Assembly (NCBI RefSeq): GCF_002160915.1
Contig: NZ_NFLM01000003.1
Coordinates: 102,022 to 166,021, forward strand
Length of the DNA stretch: 64,000 bases
Source of the DNA: Faecalibacterium sp. An121
GTDB taxonomy: Bacteria > Bacillota > Clostridia > Oscillospirales > Ruminococcaceae
Direction of reading: 5' to 3'
The notes beneath the pieces are model-generated. The model was not told where the DNA came from. It worked only from the letters and a program-made list of their open reading frames with translations, and searched no databases. Shown here piece after piece: positions 45,151 to 52,710 of this stretch. Each line of letters opens with the position of its first letter. The stretch's first letter is position 1. A program made the translations under genes and the position numbers.

Positions 45151-47175
45151 TTAGTTCCCGTATTTGGCACGGATCCCTTCAAACAGCTCGCTCCAGGCAG
45201 AATCCTTCCGGTAGAACACAGGAGGATCGCCCAGGGGTGCGGGGACGGTATGGCGGCCGTGGCCGTACTCGGCGCCGGTCCACAGATGGACCCAGCCGTC
45301 GCTGGGCAGGTACACTTCCCAGTCGGCCTTGTCGGCCTGCCAGACAGGGGCCACCAGCAGCTCGGAGCCGTACAGGTACTCAAACTGCTCGGTATAGCTC
45401 TCGGCGTCCTCCTCGTAGTGGAGGAACAGAGGCCGCTGCACAGGGGTGCCCTTGGCTGCGTTCTCGGCCACCAGCGCCTTGGTGTAGGGGGCCAGCATGG
45501 TGTATACATCCACCAGGCGTGCCAGGTGCTCCATGCAGTCCTCGTCGTCGTAATACTGGAAGTTGGTGTCGGGACGGTTGCCCTCATGGGTGCGCATCAC
45601 CGGCATGAATGCAGCCATCTCGGCCCAGCGCAGAAAGACTTCCTTGGTGCGGCAGTTGTCAAACAGGGAGGTATAGCCGCCGATGTCACAGTGATTGAGG
45701 CCGCAGCCGGTCATGCCGGCGCTGAGGGCGGCACAGATCACGGTGCACAGGCCGTCGTGGCGGGTAAAGTCCACGCTCTGGTCGCCGGCCCACAGCAGGG
45801 TGCAGTATTTCTGGCTGCCGATGCCGCCGGCCCGCATGAAGTAGACTACCTGGCCCAGCTTGCCGCTTTCCTTGACGGCGTCGTAGTTGCACTGCGCCCA
45901 GCGCACCGGCCAGCGGTTGTGCTCGATCATGGGGCTGACGCCGTTGGCCAGCACCAGATCGTCGGTGGGCAGGTACTCGCCGAAGTCGGCCATCCAGCCG
46001 TCGATGCCGATGTCGATGGAATACTTTTTGATGACCTCGTCTTTGAACCACTGGTATGCCTTGGGATCTGTGAAATCCACCACGCCGCAGTAGAACTCAC
46101 CGAAGTCCACCAGGTAATCCGAACCGTCGCTCTTTTTGGCAAAGACGCCCAGGCGCTTGCCTTCTTCATACAGGGCGCCGTCGTTGACCAGATAGGGGTT
46201 GATGTAGCCCAGGAACTTGATCCCGCGCTTATGCAGCTCCTCGATGTGCCGGGGCAGATCGGGATACATCTCCTTGTGGAAATGCCAGTCCCACTGCAGC
46301 CGCTTGCCAAAGCTGGTCACCCGCTTGCCGCACCAGTCCTGGCACCAGACGCCGGCCACCTTGATGCCCTTGGCCAGGCTCTTGTCCACGATGCCGAAGC
46401 TGCGCTCGTTGCCGCCCTGGGCGCCGATGATGAGGCCGTTGTAGATCCAGTCGGGCAGCTCAGGCTGGCGGCCCAGGAAGGCGGTCAGCTTTTCCAGCAG
46501 GCCGATGAAGGTGGGCGCCGCTTCCAGGCGGATGAAGTCGGGCACACACCAGGTCTGCAGTTCGTGGTAGCTGTCATGGCGGAAGTCGAAGTCGCTGTAA
46601 GCGGTGCTCTGCATATGCAGGTAGTAGTGGCGGCTGCTGACATAGGTGGGCTGGGGATAGTTGGTGTGGTAATAGTCGCCGCCGGCGCCGCCGTTCTCCA
46701 CGTCGCTGCGCCAGGTGACATAGGTGGTTTTGTCCCGGCCCACGCCCGGCTCACTGGTCCACAGGGGGAAGTGGCGGCCGCGAAGGTCAAAATAGCTCAT
46801 CTGCTCGCCGCAGCCGTAGACGTGCTCGGCCGCGTCCGCCTGGACCCGCAGCCAGAAGCGGTTGATGCTGCCGTCGCGGCAGACAGGGGTGAGGGTGACT
46901 GCGCCGTCCTGTTCCGTCACCTGGATGGTCAGCACCCCTTCCAGGTCCAGCTCGGCGCCGGCCTCCGTCTTTCTGGCGGCGGTCAGAGTCAGGGGGCGGC
47001 GTTCCACCACATAGTCATCGATCTTGAAGTTGCCGCGGTACATTTGGACATTCTCCTCGCCGCAGCCTACATAGACCATGGGAGTCTTTGCATCCGTGTG
47101 CAGCAGCAGGTCAGTCCCGTTTTTCAGGATGAACTCCTGTTCTCTTACGATGATTTCCAAAGCAGACACCTCCAT
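45151..47175 (-). CDS. sftG: GH31 sulfoquinovosidase
   Basis: 674 aa. Releases sulfoquinovose from sulfoquinovosyl-glycerol or lipid. The sulfonate-recognition set of E. coli YihQ (Gln-Gln-Arg-Trp-Tyr) appears intact: Q in IIGAQGG, Q in WCQDW, R and W in SFGKRLQWDW, Y in GGYTS. Catalytic nucleophile and acid are the Asp of DGWMADFGEY and of LLWAGDQSVDF. This pattern separates it from ordinary alpha-glucosidases. The annotated ATG (47175) has no SD, while GGAGGTG lies 8 nt before an in-frame TTG at 47160, which may be the real start. Confidence 0.9.
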   Translation of the reverse strand: MEVSALEIIVREQEFILKNGTDLLLHTDAKTPMVYVGCGEENVQMYRGNFKIDDYVVERRPLTLTAARKTEAGAELDLEGVLTIQVTEQDGAVTLTPVCRDGSINRFWLRVQADAAEHVYGCGEQMSYFDLRGRHFPLWTSEPGVGRDKTTYVTWRSDVENGGAGGDYYHTNYPQPTYVSSRHYYLHMQSTAYSDFDFRHDSYHELQTWCVPDFIRLEAAPTFIGLLEKLTAFLGRQPELPDWIYNGLIIGAQGGNERSFGIVDKSLAKGIKVAGVWCQDWCGKRVTSFGKRLQWDWHFHKEMYPDLPRHIEELHKRGIKFLGYINPYLVNDGALYEEGKRLGVFAKKSDGSDYLVDFGEFYCGVVDFTDPKAYQWFKDEVIKKYSIDIGIDGWMADFGEYLPTDDLVLANGVSPMIEHNRWPVRWAQCNYDAVKESGKLGQVVYFMRAGGIGSQKYCTLLWAGDQSVDFTRHDGLCTVICAALSAGMTGCGLNHCDIGGYTSLFDNCRTKEVFLRWAEMAAFMPVMRTHEGNRPDTNFQYYDDEDCMEHLARLVDVYTMLAPYTKALVAENAAKGTPVQRPLFLHYEEDAESYTEQFEYLYGSELLVAPVWQADKADWEVYLPSDGWVHLWTGAEYGHGRHTVPAPLGDPPVFYRKDSAWSELFEGIRAKYGN

Positions 47176-47203
47176 ATGGGGGGACCCACGTCGGTGGGTC
47201 GGA

Positions 47204-47872
47204 TCAGTAATGCAGCTCTTTATTTTCTCCCAGCAGTCCGGCGTGGGCGCCCTGACGGATCAGGGGCTCCCGTTCGGGATGAGCGATCACCCACTTGTTG
47301 CGCTGCAGCAGGAGCCGGCTTTCGGGGTCGTCGTTGGGGGTGCGGCTGTCCAGGGGGGTGTTGGTGCCCCGGGGCAGGATCACGATCCCCTTGAAGCCCT
47401 CGTCGCAGACCCGGCAGGGGGACAGGTGCAGGGTGGTCTGGTACATCTCGAAGGCAGTGCCTCTGGGTACATAGAATACTTTGGCGTTTTCAAAGCGATA
47501 GGTGCCGCCTGCCTCGATCTGCCACACATGGCCCAGGATCAGCATGAAATCGGTGACCGCTACGTTGATCTCACTGCCCTTGTGGTACTCAAAGCCGTTC
47601 CAGGTGGTGTTGCGGCCATTGCAGTAGCCCACCTCGATGGGCATATCGCCGTAGAAGGTCGCCTGTACCTGGGCGGCTGACGGCATGGACTCCATCTCCG
47701 GCACGCTGGCAACATAGATGTTGCCGCTTTCGGGGATGCGGGTCTCCTTCTCCATATACTCGATCATACCGCTGAAGTCGTACCCCTGGATCACCCGGCC
47801 ATAGGGGGCAAAGGCAGGGTCGTTCACGTTCAGCACAGGCACATCGTTGACTTGGTTCAGACGTTCCAGCAT
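47204..47872 (-). CDS. DUF4867 protein of the sulfoquinovose cluster
   Basis: 222 aa, soluble, cupin-like in appearance (GSEINVAVTDFMLILGHVWQIE, VPRGTAFEMYQTTLHLSPC, GIVILPRGTN). DUF4867 proteins accompany sulfo-transaldolase gene sets and also some sugar isomerase clusters; function not established as far as I know. An anomer or isomer conversion would fit but is a guess. It sits between the reductase (12 nt) and the GH31 gene (28 nt). Confidence 0.8.
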   Translation of the reverse strand: MLERLNQVNDVPVLNVNDPAFAPYGRVIQGYDFSGMIEYMEKETRIPESGNIYVASVPEMESMPSAAQVQATFYGDMPIEVGYCNGRNTTWNGFEYHKGSEINVAVTDFMLILGHVWQIEAGGTYRFENAKVFYVPRGTAFEMYQTTLHLSPCRVCDEGFKGIVILPRGTNTPLDSRTPNDDPESRLLLQRNKWVIAHPEREPLIRQGAHAGLLGENKELHY

Positions 47873-47884
47873 GGGGAGCCTCCC

Positions 47885-48742
47885 TCAGTGACCGCGCACG
47901 ATCTTGAAGGTGGCGCGCCAGTCCTCCGAGCCCATACCGCTGTCCATGCCTTTTTCATAGACCTTCTGGACGTTGGCCTGGCCGGGCATCGCAAAGCCGC
48001 ACTCTTTCGCCAGGTTCATGCAGATGCCCACATCCTTGGCGGCGTTGGCCATCGAGAAGGCGGTGGAATAATCCTCGTCCTGCAGCTTCTGCCACTGGCC
48101 GTCCAGATAGAAATTCTGGGCGCCGCCGTAGGAGATAGCGGTGGCGTAGTCGGCCACCGAGATGCCCTGGAGCTGTGCCAGGGACAAGGTCTCGTTGACG
48201 CCGTTCTGGATCTGGGTGGCCAGGGCGTTGTGGCAGATCTTCATCACCAGGCCTTTGCCGTTGCCGCCCATCCGGATGATGTTCTCACCCATATAGGCCA
48301 GGATGGGGCGCATGGCCTCACAGGTGGCCTCGTCGCCGCCCATGTAGATGCCCAGGGTGCCGGCGATGGCGGCCGGCTTGCTTTTGACCACGGGAGCGTC
48401 CATGAACTGTGCGCCTGTGGCCTTGACCATCTCGCTGATCTGCACCGAGACGCTGGGGTCGATGGTGGACATATCGATGCAGGTCTTGCCGGGGCCGAGC
48501 ACAGGCAGGATCTCTTTATAGACGCTCATGGAATGCTCCGACTTGGGCACCATCGAGATGATGACGTCCGACTTCTGGGCCAGCTCCACCGAGTTCTGGC
48601 AGGCGACGGCGCCCTTGGATGCCAGCAGCTTCACCTTGGCAGGCAGGAAGTCGAAGCAGTAGACCGTGTCGTCATGCTTTTTGACGATATTCTCGCACAT
48701 GGACTCGCCCATGATGCCCAGGCCGATAAAACCGATTTTCAT
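47885..48742 (-). CDS. beta-hydroxyacid dehydrogenase-family sulfolactaldehyde reductase
   Basis: 285 aa. NAD-binding GFIGLGIMGESM, substrate-binding DAPVVKSKPAAIAGTL in place of the common D-A-P-V-S-G-G, and catalytic Lys in GLVMKICHNAL. The substrate motif and the C-terminal EDWRATFKIVR resemble E. coli YihU (DVPVGRTSANAITGTL), which reduces 3-sulfolactaldehyde to 2,3-dihydroxypropanesulfonate with NADH. A reductase instead of a dehydrogenase fits a fermentative organism that must reoxidise NADH. Context strongly supports this. Confidence 0.85.
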   Translation of the reverse strand: MKIGFIGLGIMGESMCENIVKKHDDTVYCFDFLPAKVKLLASKGAVACQNSVELAQKSDVIISMVPKSEHSMSVYKEILPVLGPGKTCIDMSTIDPSVSVQISEMVKATGAQFMDAPVVKSKPAAIAGTLGIYMGGDEATCEAMRPILAYMGENIIRMGGNGKGLVMKICHNALATQIQNGVNETLSLAQLQGISVADYATAISYGGAQNFYLDGQWQKLQDEDYSTAFSMANAAKDVGICMNLAKECGFAMPGQANVQKVYEKGMDSGMGSEDWRATFKIVRGH

Positions 48743-48778
48743 AGCGCATTCTCCTTTTTGTCCTGTTGCAGCGGGCTG

Positions 48779-49465
48779 TCACTCGGTAACAGTGTTGTCC
48801 CAGGCGTTGCAGAAGGTGCCGATGCCCTGGGTGGTGTAGGCGTGCTTCATGCAGTCCTGATAGACGGCCAGGCCGGTGGTGACGATGTCGGCGCCGGCGA
48901 CGGCACAATCAGCGATCTGCTTGGGGGTGCGGATGGCAGCGCAGATGATCTGGGTGTTGCCGTAGTAGCCGTAATTCTTGTAGATGGTCACGATATCCTG
49001 GATGTACTGGCGGCAGTCCTCGCCGTTGGCTTCCTTCCAGCCGATGAAGGGGGAGACGAACAGGGAGCCGTTCTTGGCGGGCAGGATGGCCTGCGCGGGG
49101 CTGAACACCAGAGTCACGTTGGTGCGGATGCCCTCTTTTTCCAGCATACGGGCGGCGGGGACGCCGGCCTCGGTGCAGGGGATCTTGATGACGAAGTTGG
49201 GGCTGATGGCGGCCACCTTGTGGGCTGCGTCGATCATCGCCTGCGTGTCATCCAGATGGGGGTTGATCTCCACCGAGACGGGGAACTTCTCATAGCCTTC
49301 CAGGCCCTCTGCCTTGATCCAGTTGGCGATGTCGGTGATGGCGGTCAGGAAAGGTTTGCCGCTGAGCATGATATGACGGGGATTGGTGGTGACGCCGTCG
49401 ATGCCGAAGGTCTTGTATGCCAGCTGGATCTCATCCAGCTTGGCACTATCCAGAAAGTATTTCAT
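48779..49465 (-). CDS. sftT: 6-deoxy-6-sulfofructose transaldolase
   Basis: 228 aa of the small transaldolase/fructose-6-phosphate aldolase family. MKYFLDSAKLDEI start, GVTTNP, and the Schiff-base Lys in FVIKIPCTEAG; NVTLVFSPAQAI follows. In sulfo-transaldolase pathways the enzyme cleaves sulfofructose to 3-sulfolactaldehyde and passes the glycerone unit to glyceraldehyde-3-phosphate, giving fructose-6-phosphate. ATG 49465 is chosen because AAGGAGAG lies 6 nt upstream. Being next to a sulfoquinovosidase and YihU-like reductase, a housekeeping role is unlikely. Confidence 0.88.
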   Translation of the reverse strand: MKYFLDSAKLDEIQLAYKTFGIDGVTTNPRHIMLSGKPFLTAITDIANWIKAEGLEGYEKFPVSVEINPHLDDTQAMIDAAHKVAAISPNFVIKIPCTEAGVPAARMLEKEGIRTNVTLVFSPAQAILPAKNGSLFVSPFIGWKEANGEDCRQYIQDIVTIYKNYGYYGNTQIICAAIRTPKQIADCAVAGADIVTTGLAVYQDCMKHAYTTQGIGTFCNAWDNTVTE

Positions 49466-49577
49466 AACAACTCTCCTTGTCCATTGATTCAAAGATTTGA
49501 TTATTCAACAGCTGCGGCGTGGCAATCGCGTCTGCTGCGGGGAATCGACGCCTTTTAAGGCGCCCCTTCTATACATT

Positions 49578-49629
49578 ATAATAGAACGGATGCAGTCGAT
49601 TGTCAATAATTAAATTGTCTAATTAATTA
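49578..49629 (-). promoter_or_regulatory. promoter of the sulfoquinovose catabolic operon with AT-rich dyad
   Basis: On the minus strand TTGACA (49606-49601) and TATTAT (49583-49578), spacer 17 nt. The dyad TAATTAA-(9 nt)-TTAATTA (49607-49629) abuts the -35 element; likely ROK operator. Confidence 0.7.
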
Positions 49630-49738
49630 AAACGGATTTTGTGCATATTGTCGTTATGATGCGCAGGAGCATTTGTTTTGGATGGTTTTGACAAAAACGG
49701 GGCGGGTGGATACGGGAGCGGCGGAGGCTGGCTGTGAA

Positions 49739-49801
49739 AAAATTTGGCGCAGAGCCATGCGCTCGGCCTGGAGGCCTTGCACACGTTCTGCGCCAAATTT
49801 T
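49739..49801 (-). terminator. terminator after the transporter gene
   Basis: Perfect 15-bp arms (AAAATTTGGCGCAGA, 49739-49753, with its complement 49787-49801) and an inner GGCCT-CCAGGCC hairpin; followed by TTTTTTC on the minus strand. Confidence 0.8.
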
Positions 49802-49915
49802 CCTGTCGGTGCCCCGGCCGGACGCCATATGCATACGGCCGGGATCTTTGACAGTCTGCTTTGAACACAAGGGATCTGGTAATAGAGGAACTGATAGAAG
49901 GTTTCAGGGTAAATC

Positions 49916-51352
49916 TCAGTCGTCGTGGCTGCTCTGGATGTTGGCCTCAAAGCTGGTGCTGCGGCCCAGCTTCTTTTCGACCTCTTCCATTTTCTTATTG
50001 TCCAGCGTGTAGATCAGGCCCATGGAGACAAAGATCAGGATAGCGCCGATGAGGGGATAGGCGGCGGCCAGGTTCTTCACATTGACGCCGACGTTGGCGG
50101 CCTGGCTGGCGACGTCCAGAGTCTCGTTGTAGCCTGTCCAAGTCAGGGCGACGCCCAGCAAAGCGCTGCCGACGCCGCTGCCGATCTTGCGGAACAGGGT
50201 AACGCAGGAGTAGACGGAGCCTTCCTCGCGGCGGCCGGTGGAAGCTTCCATGTAATCGATGCAGTCAGAGATGAGGGCCCAGACCAGGGTGACGAAGGAG
50301 CCCTGCAGCATACCGATCAGGAACTGGCAGATGACCCAGCTGATGGGGCTGGACATGGGGGTGACGATCATGAAAACGGTGATGCCGATGATGGCGATGA
50401 AGGGGATCGAGCACAGCGCCTTGCGGTCAAACTTCTTCAGCAGGGGCCGGATGAGGATCATCATGGCGATCTGGGCCACATAGTTCATCAGCATGGCCAC
50501 GCTGATCCAGTTGGTGTCATTGTAGTACAGCATGAACACATACTGGTTGGTGGAGTTGTTGGACTGCATGAACATCAGCAGTGCGACGCTGGCAATGATC
50601 AGGCCGACCATGGGACGGCTCTGCATGCAGTTGAGGAAGGTGCGGAAGAAGTGGGGCTGCTCCTGTTTTTTCTCGGCGGGCTCCTCCACATGGATGATAC
50701 GCTCGGTGCACAGTTTGATGGTGGCCTGCAGACAGACCCAGGTCATCAGGCCCATGACCACGGCGGTCCACAGGAAGCGGCTCTGGATGGGGTCGCCGGT
50801 GACCTGGTTGTAGAGGAACAGGGGCAGGATGACGCCGGCGGGCACGTTGCCCAGCAGGCTGCCGGCTGCACGCCACTTGGACAGGTCGGCGCGCTCCAGC
50901 TCATTGGTGGTCATGACCGAAGACATGGTGCCGTAGGGGACGTTGACGATGGTGTAGCACATATCCCACATGACGTAAGAGACAACGCAGGCCAGCAGGC
51001 GGATGGCATAAGATGCGTTGTGCAGAGGCATGAACATCAGCATGGTGACGCCTGCCAGCAGGAAACTGCCAAAGAAGATCCAGGGTTTGAACTTATCCTT
51101 GCCGTTTTTGGGGCGCAGCTTATCGGTCAGGGAGCCTACCAGGGGATCGTTGACGCCGTCCCAAATTTTGGTTAAAAGGATTAACAAACCATAGTGGGCC
51201 GGGTTGATGCCAAGGCAGGTGACATAGTACACCATGAAGAACGAGCTCTGCATCACGAAGGAAAGGTTGCAGCCAAAGTCGCCCAAGGCATAGCCGATCT
51301 TATCCTTCCAACCGAATTTTGGGACGTTTTCACGCATGATTATCTGGGCCAT
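49916..51352 (-). CDS. GPH-family sugar:cation symporter, probable sulfoquinovose (glycoside) importer
   Basis: 478 aa, about 12 transmembrane helices, glycoside-pentoside-hexuronide type: GYALGDFGCNLSFVMQSSFFMVYYV, WDGVNDPLVGSLTDKLR and the AEELDxxEExxG-like SDCIDYMEASTGRREEGSVYS loop. E. coli YihO, a sulfoquinovose importer, belongs to this family. ATG 51352 is preceded by AAGGAGAA; the open frame continues upstream without an RBS. It has its own promoter and operator and a terminator, so it is separately transcribed. Confidence 0.88.
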   Translation of the reverse strand: MAQIIMRENVPKFGWKDKIGYALGDFGCNLSFVMQSSFFMVYYVTCLGINPAHYGLLILLTKIWDGVNDPLVGSLTDKLRPKNGKDKFKPWIFFGSFLLAGVTMLMFMPLHNASYAIRLLACVVSYVMWDMCYTIVNVPYGTMSSVMTTNELERADLSKWRAAGSLLGNVPAGVILPLFLYNQVTGDPIQSRFLWTAVVMGLMTWVCLQATIKLCTERIIHVEEPAEKKQEQPHFFRTFLNCMQSRPMVGLIIASVALLMFMQSNNSTNQYVFMLYYNDTNWISVAMLMNYVAQIAMMILIRPLLKKFDRKALCSIPFIAIIGITVFMIVTPMSSPISWVICQFLIGMLQGSFVTLVWALISDCIDYMEASTGRREEGSVYSCVTLFRKIGSGVGSALLGVALTWTGYNETLDVASQAANVGVNVKNLAAAYPLIGAILIFVSMGLIYTLDNKKMEEVEKKLGRSTSFEANIQSSHDD

Positions 51353-51489
51353 AATGATTCTCCTTTTGCTTTTCGGGCCGGCGCTCCGTACCGCAGGGGC
51401 GCCCGGCTGATGATACGATCTGTGCGTGAGGGGCTCATCCACCGTCCAAACTGCATTGCCACGCCGCGAACCAGTTGCGAGCCTGTATT

Positions 51490-51546
51490 AGTTAATTGAA
51501 TTTATTAACTTGATTAAAGTATACTTCTCTTGCAATCCTTTGTCAA
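51490..51546 (-). promoter_or_regulatory. transporter promoter with AT-rich operator
   Basis: On the minus strand a full-consensus TTGACA (51546-51541) and TATACT (51523-51518), spacer 17 nt. Perfect dyad AGTTAAT-TGAATTT-ATTAACT (51490-51510) lies just downstream of the -10, a repressor position. Confidence 0.78.
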
Positions 51547-51559
51547 TAGATTCGAATAA

Positions 51560-51941
51560 GTTTTATCCCTACTAGATACCAAAAATAGTGGATTGTTTTT
51601 GTGATATATGACAAAAACGGCTTGCGCTGCGTGTCTTATTGTCTAAATTTAAAGATTATTAAAGAAAAAATTTAGATAGAACACTGGTGCATATACCGTA
51701 GGTGGTATATGTGCTTTCGATCCTTGGGGCGCTGGGCAAAGGGAGCGCCCGGTCCACCTGATGGAAATACAAAGGGGCCTGTCCTCTGCTCGCCGCAGAC
51801 AACAGGCCGTTTCTACTTTTGGGAGAGAATGATTTTTTCCAAAAAATTTTTCCCGTGACCCCGGTTTCAGCCCCCCGCCGCCGTATTCTATAAACAAAGC
51901 AGCAAACACACCCACACAAACGATCAAAGGAGACAACTACT
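51560..51941. other. intergenic region with hairpins, no gene recognised
   Basis: The first 110 nt are AT-rich. A perfect dyad CATATACC / GGTATATG lies near 51690-51712. Two GC-rich hairpins follow (GGCGCT/AGCGCC near 51729-51752; GGCCTGT-TCTGC / GCAGA-ACAGGCC at 51777-51811). A weak TATAAA-like -10 lies at about 51890 before the PepSY gene. A short RNA or long structured leader is possible. Confidence 0.5.
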
Positions 51942-52340
51942 ATGAAGAAGATGAACCGCAAGCAGATCCTGACCCTCACCGCCGCCCTGGCTCTGACCGC
52001 CCTGACCGCATGCAACTCTCTGCCTGCTTCGGCTGCCTCCGTGGACTATGACACCGCTGTCAAGATCGCCGCCGATCACCTGGGCTGCGATGTGAGCGAC
52101 CTGAAAGTCATCGAGCGGGACTACGACGACGGCAAGTACGAGCTGGATATCCTGGTGGGCGACGTCAAGTACGAGTACGAGATCGGTGCTTCCTCCGGCA
52201 AGGTGCTGAAGGCCGAGCGGGAGCGCCGCGACTGGGACGATCGTTACGACGACGACTGGGACGATCGTTACGACGACGACTGGGACGATCGGTACGACGA
52301 TGACTGGGATGACCGCTACGACGACGATTGGGACGACTGA
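51942..52340 (+). CDS. PepSY-domain lipoprotein with Asp/Trp/Tyr tandem-repeat tail
   Basis: 132 aa. Lipoprotein signal peptide with lipobox LTAC at about residue 21-24. A single PepSY domain (about 33-92: YDTAVKIAADHLGC, YELDILVGDVKYEYEIGASSGKVL) is followed by about four copies of an 8-residue unit D-D-R-Y-D-D-D-W. The tail is extremely acidic and would be exposed outside the membrane, suited to bind cations or basic peptides (inference). At DNA level the repeats are 24 nt and nearly identical. AAAGGAGA precedes the ATG. Confidence 0.85.
   Translation: MKKMNRKQILTLTAALALTALTACNSLPASAASVDYDTAVKIAADHLGCDVSDLKVIERDYDDGKYELDILVGDVKYEYEIGASSGKVLKAERERRDWDDRYDDDWDDRYDDDWDDRYDDDWDDRYDDDWDD
52209..52337 (+). 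repeat. 24-nt tandem repeat inside the PepSY lipoprotein gene
   Basis: About four to five copies of a 24-nt unit based on GACTGGGACGATCGTTACGA. The unit length is a multiple of three, so copy-number changes would keep the frame. Confidence 0.85.
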
Positions 52341-52357
52341 TCGCAGCTGACAAAGAG

Positions 52358-52412
52358 AAAAAGCCCCGGGCTGTGGGTTCCTTTCAAAGGAGCCTTCAAG
52401 CCCGGGGCTTTT
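52358..52412 (+). terminator. intrinsic terminator after the PepSY gene
   Basis: AAAAAGCCCCGGGCT pairs with AGCCCGGGGCTTTT around a 26-nt loop. Confidence 0.88.
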
Positions 52413-52661
52413 CCGGTGGGGTGTTCAGTTTGTGGGCGGCTGGGCCAGCCAGTCCAGCAGGGCGGCTTTGGCGGCCTCGGCCGGTGCAGGTCGCTCAAGT
52501 ATGTGCAGCCTGCCCGCAGGGCCAGGTAGTCCAAAAGATGTACTTCCACTTGCATCATCATGCACAGGAGAGGCTTGTCTCCACATAGACTTTTCCGCCC
52601 GACTCCACCAATGCGCCCATCAGGGAAAGGGTCTTGCCATGCATACTTTTTCGAACATAAG
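52413..52661 (-). other. non-genic stretch, possibly decayed coding remnant
   Basis: No intact gene with an RBS. On the minus strand a frame ending near 52436 reads like a natural C-terminus (ERPAPAEAAKAALLDWLAQ) but runs only about 50 codons, and neighbouring frames continue the coding-like composition upstream, as if frameshifts had broken a gene. Not assignable to a family by eye. Confidence 0.3.
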
Positions 52662-52694
52662 GAGGCGGGACCCTTTGGGGTCCCGCCTCTTTTC
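52662..52694. terminator. hairpin downstream of the dipeptidase gene
   Basis: GAGGCGGGACCC / GGGTCCCGCCTC with a 3-nt loop; T tract on the plus side and A tract on the other, so it is a better terminator for plus-strand transcripts. Confidence 0.65.
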
Positions 52695-52710
52695 CACTCT
52701 ATAAGATTCC

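Noticed and set aside
45151..47175. Plain alpha-glucosidase or alpha-xylosidase for the GH31 protein
   Set aside because: The Gln-Gln-Arg-Trp-Tyr sulfonate pocket and the surrounding sulfoglycolysis genes support a sulfoquinovosidase.
48779..49465. Housekeeping transaldolase or fructose-6-phosphate aldolase
   Set aside because: The family is the same, but the operon with sulfoquinovosidase, YihU-like reductase and TauE exporter gives a specific role.
52209..52337. Short tandem repeats that could suggest a CRISPR array
   Set aside because: Direct 24-nt units without spacers, in frame inside the PepSY lipoprotein gene; no cas genes nearby.
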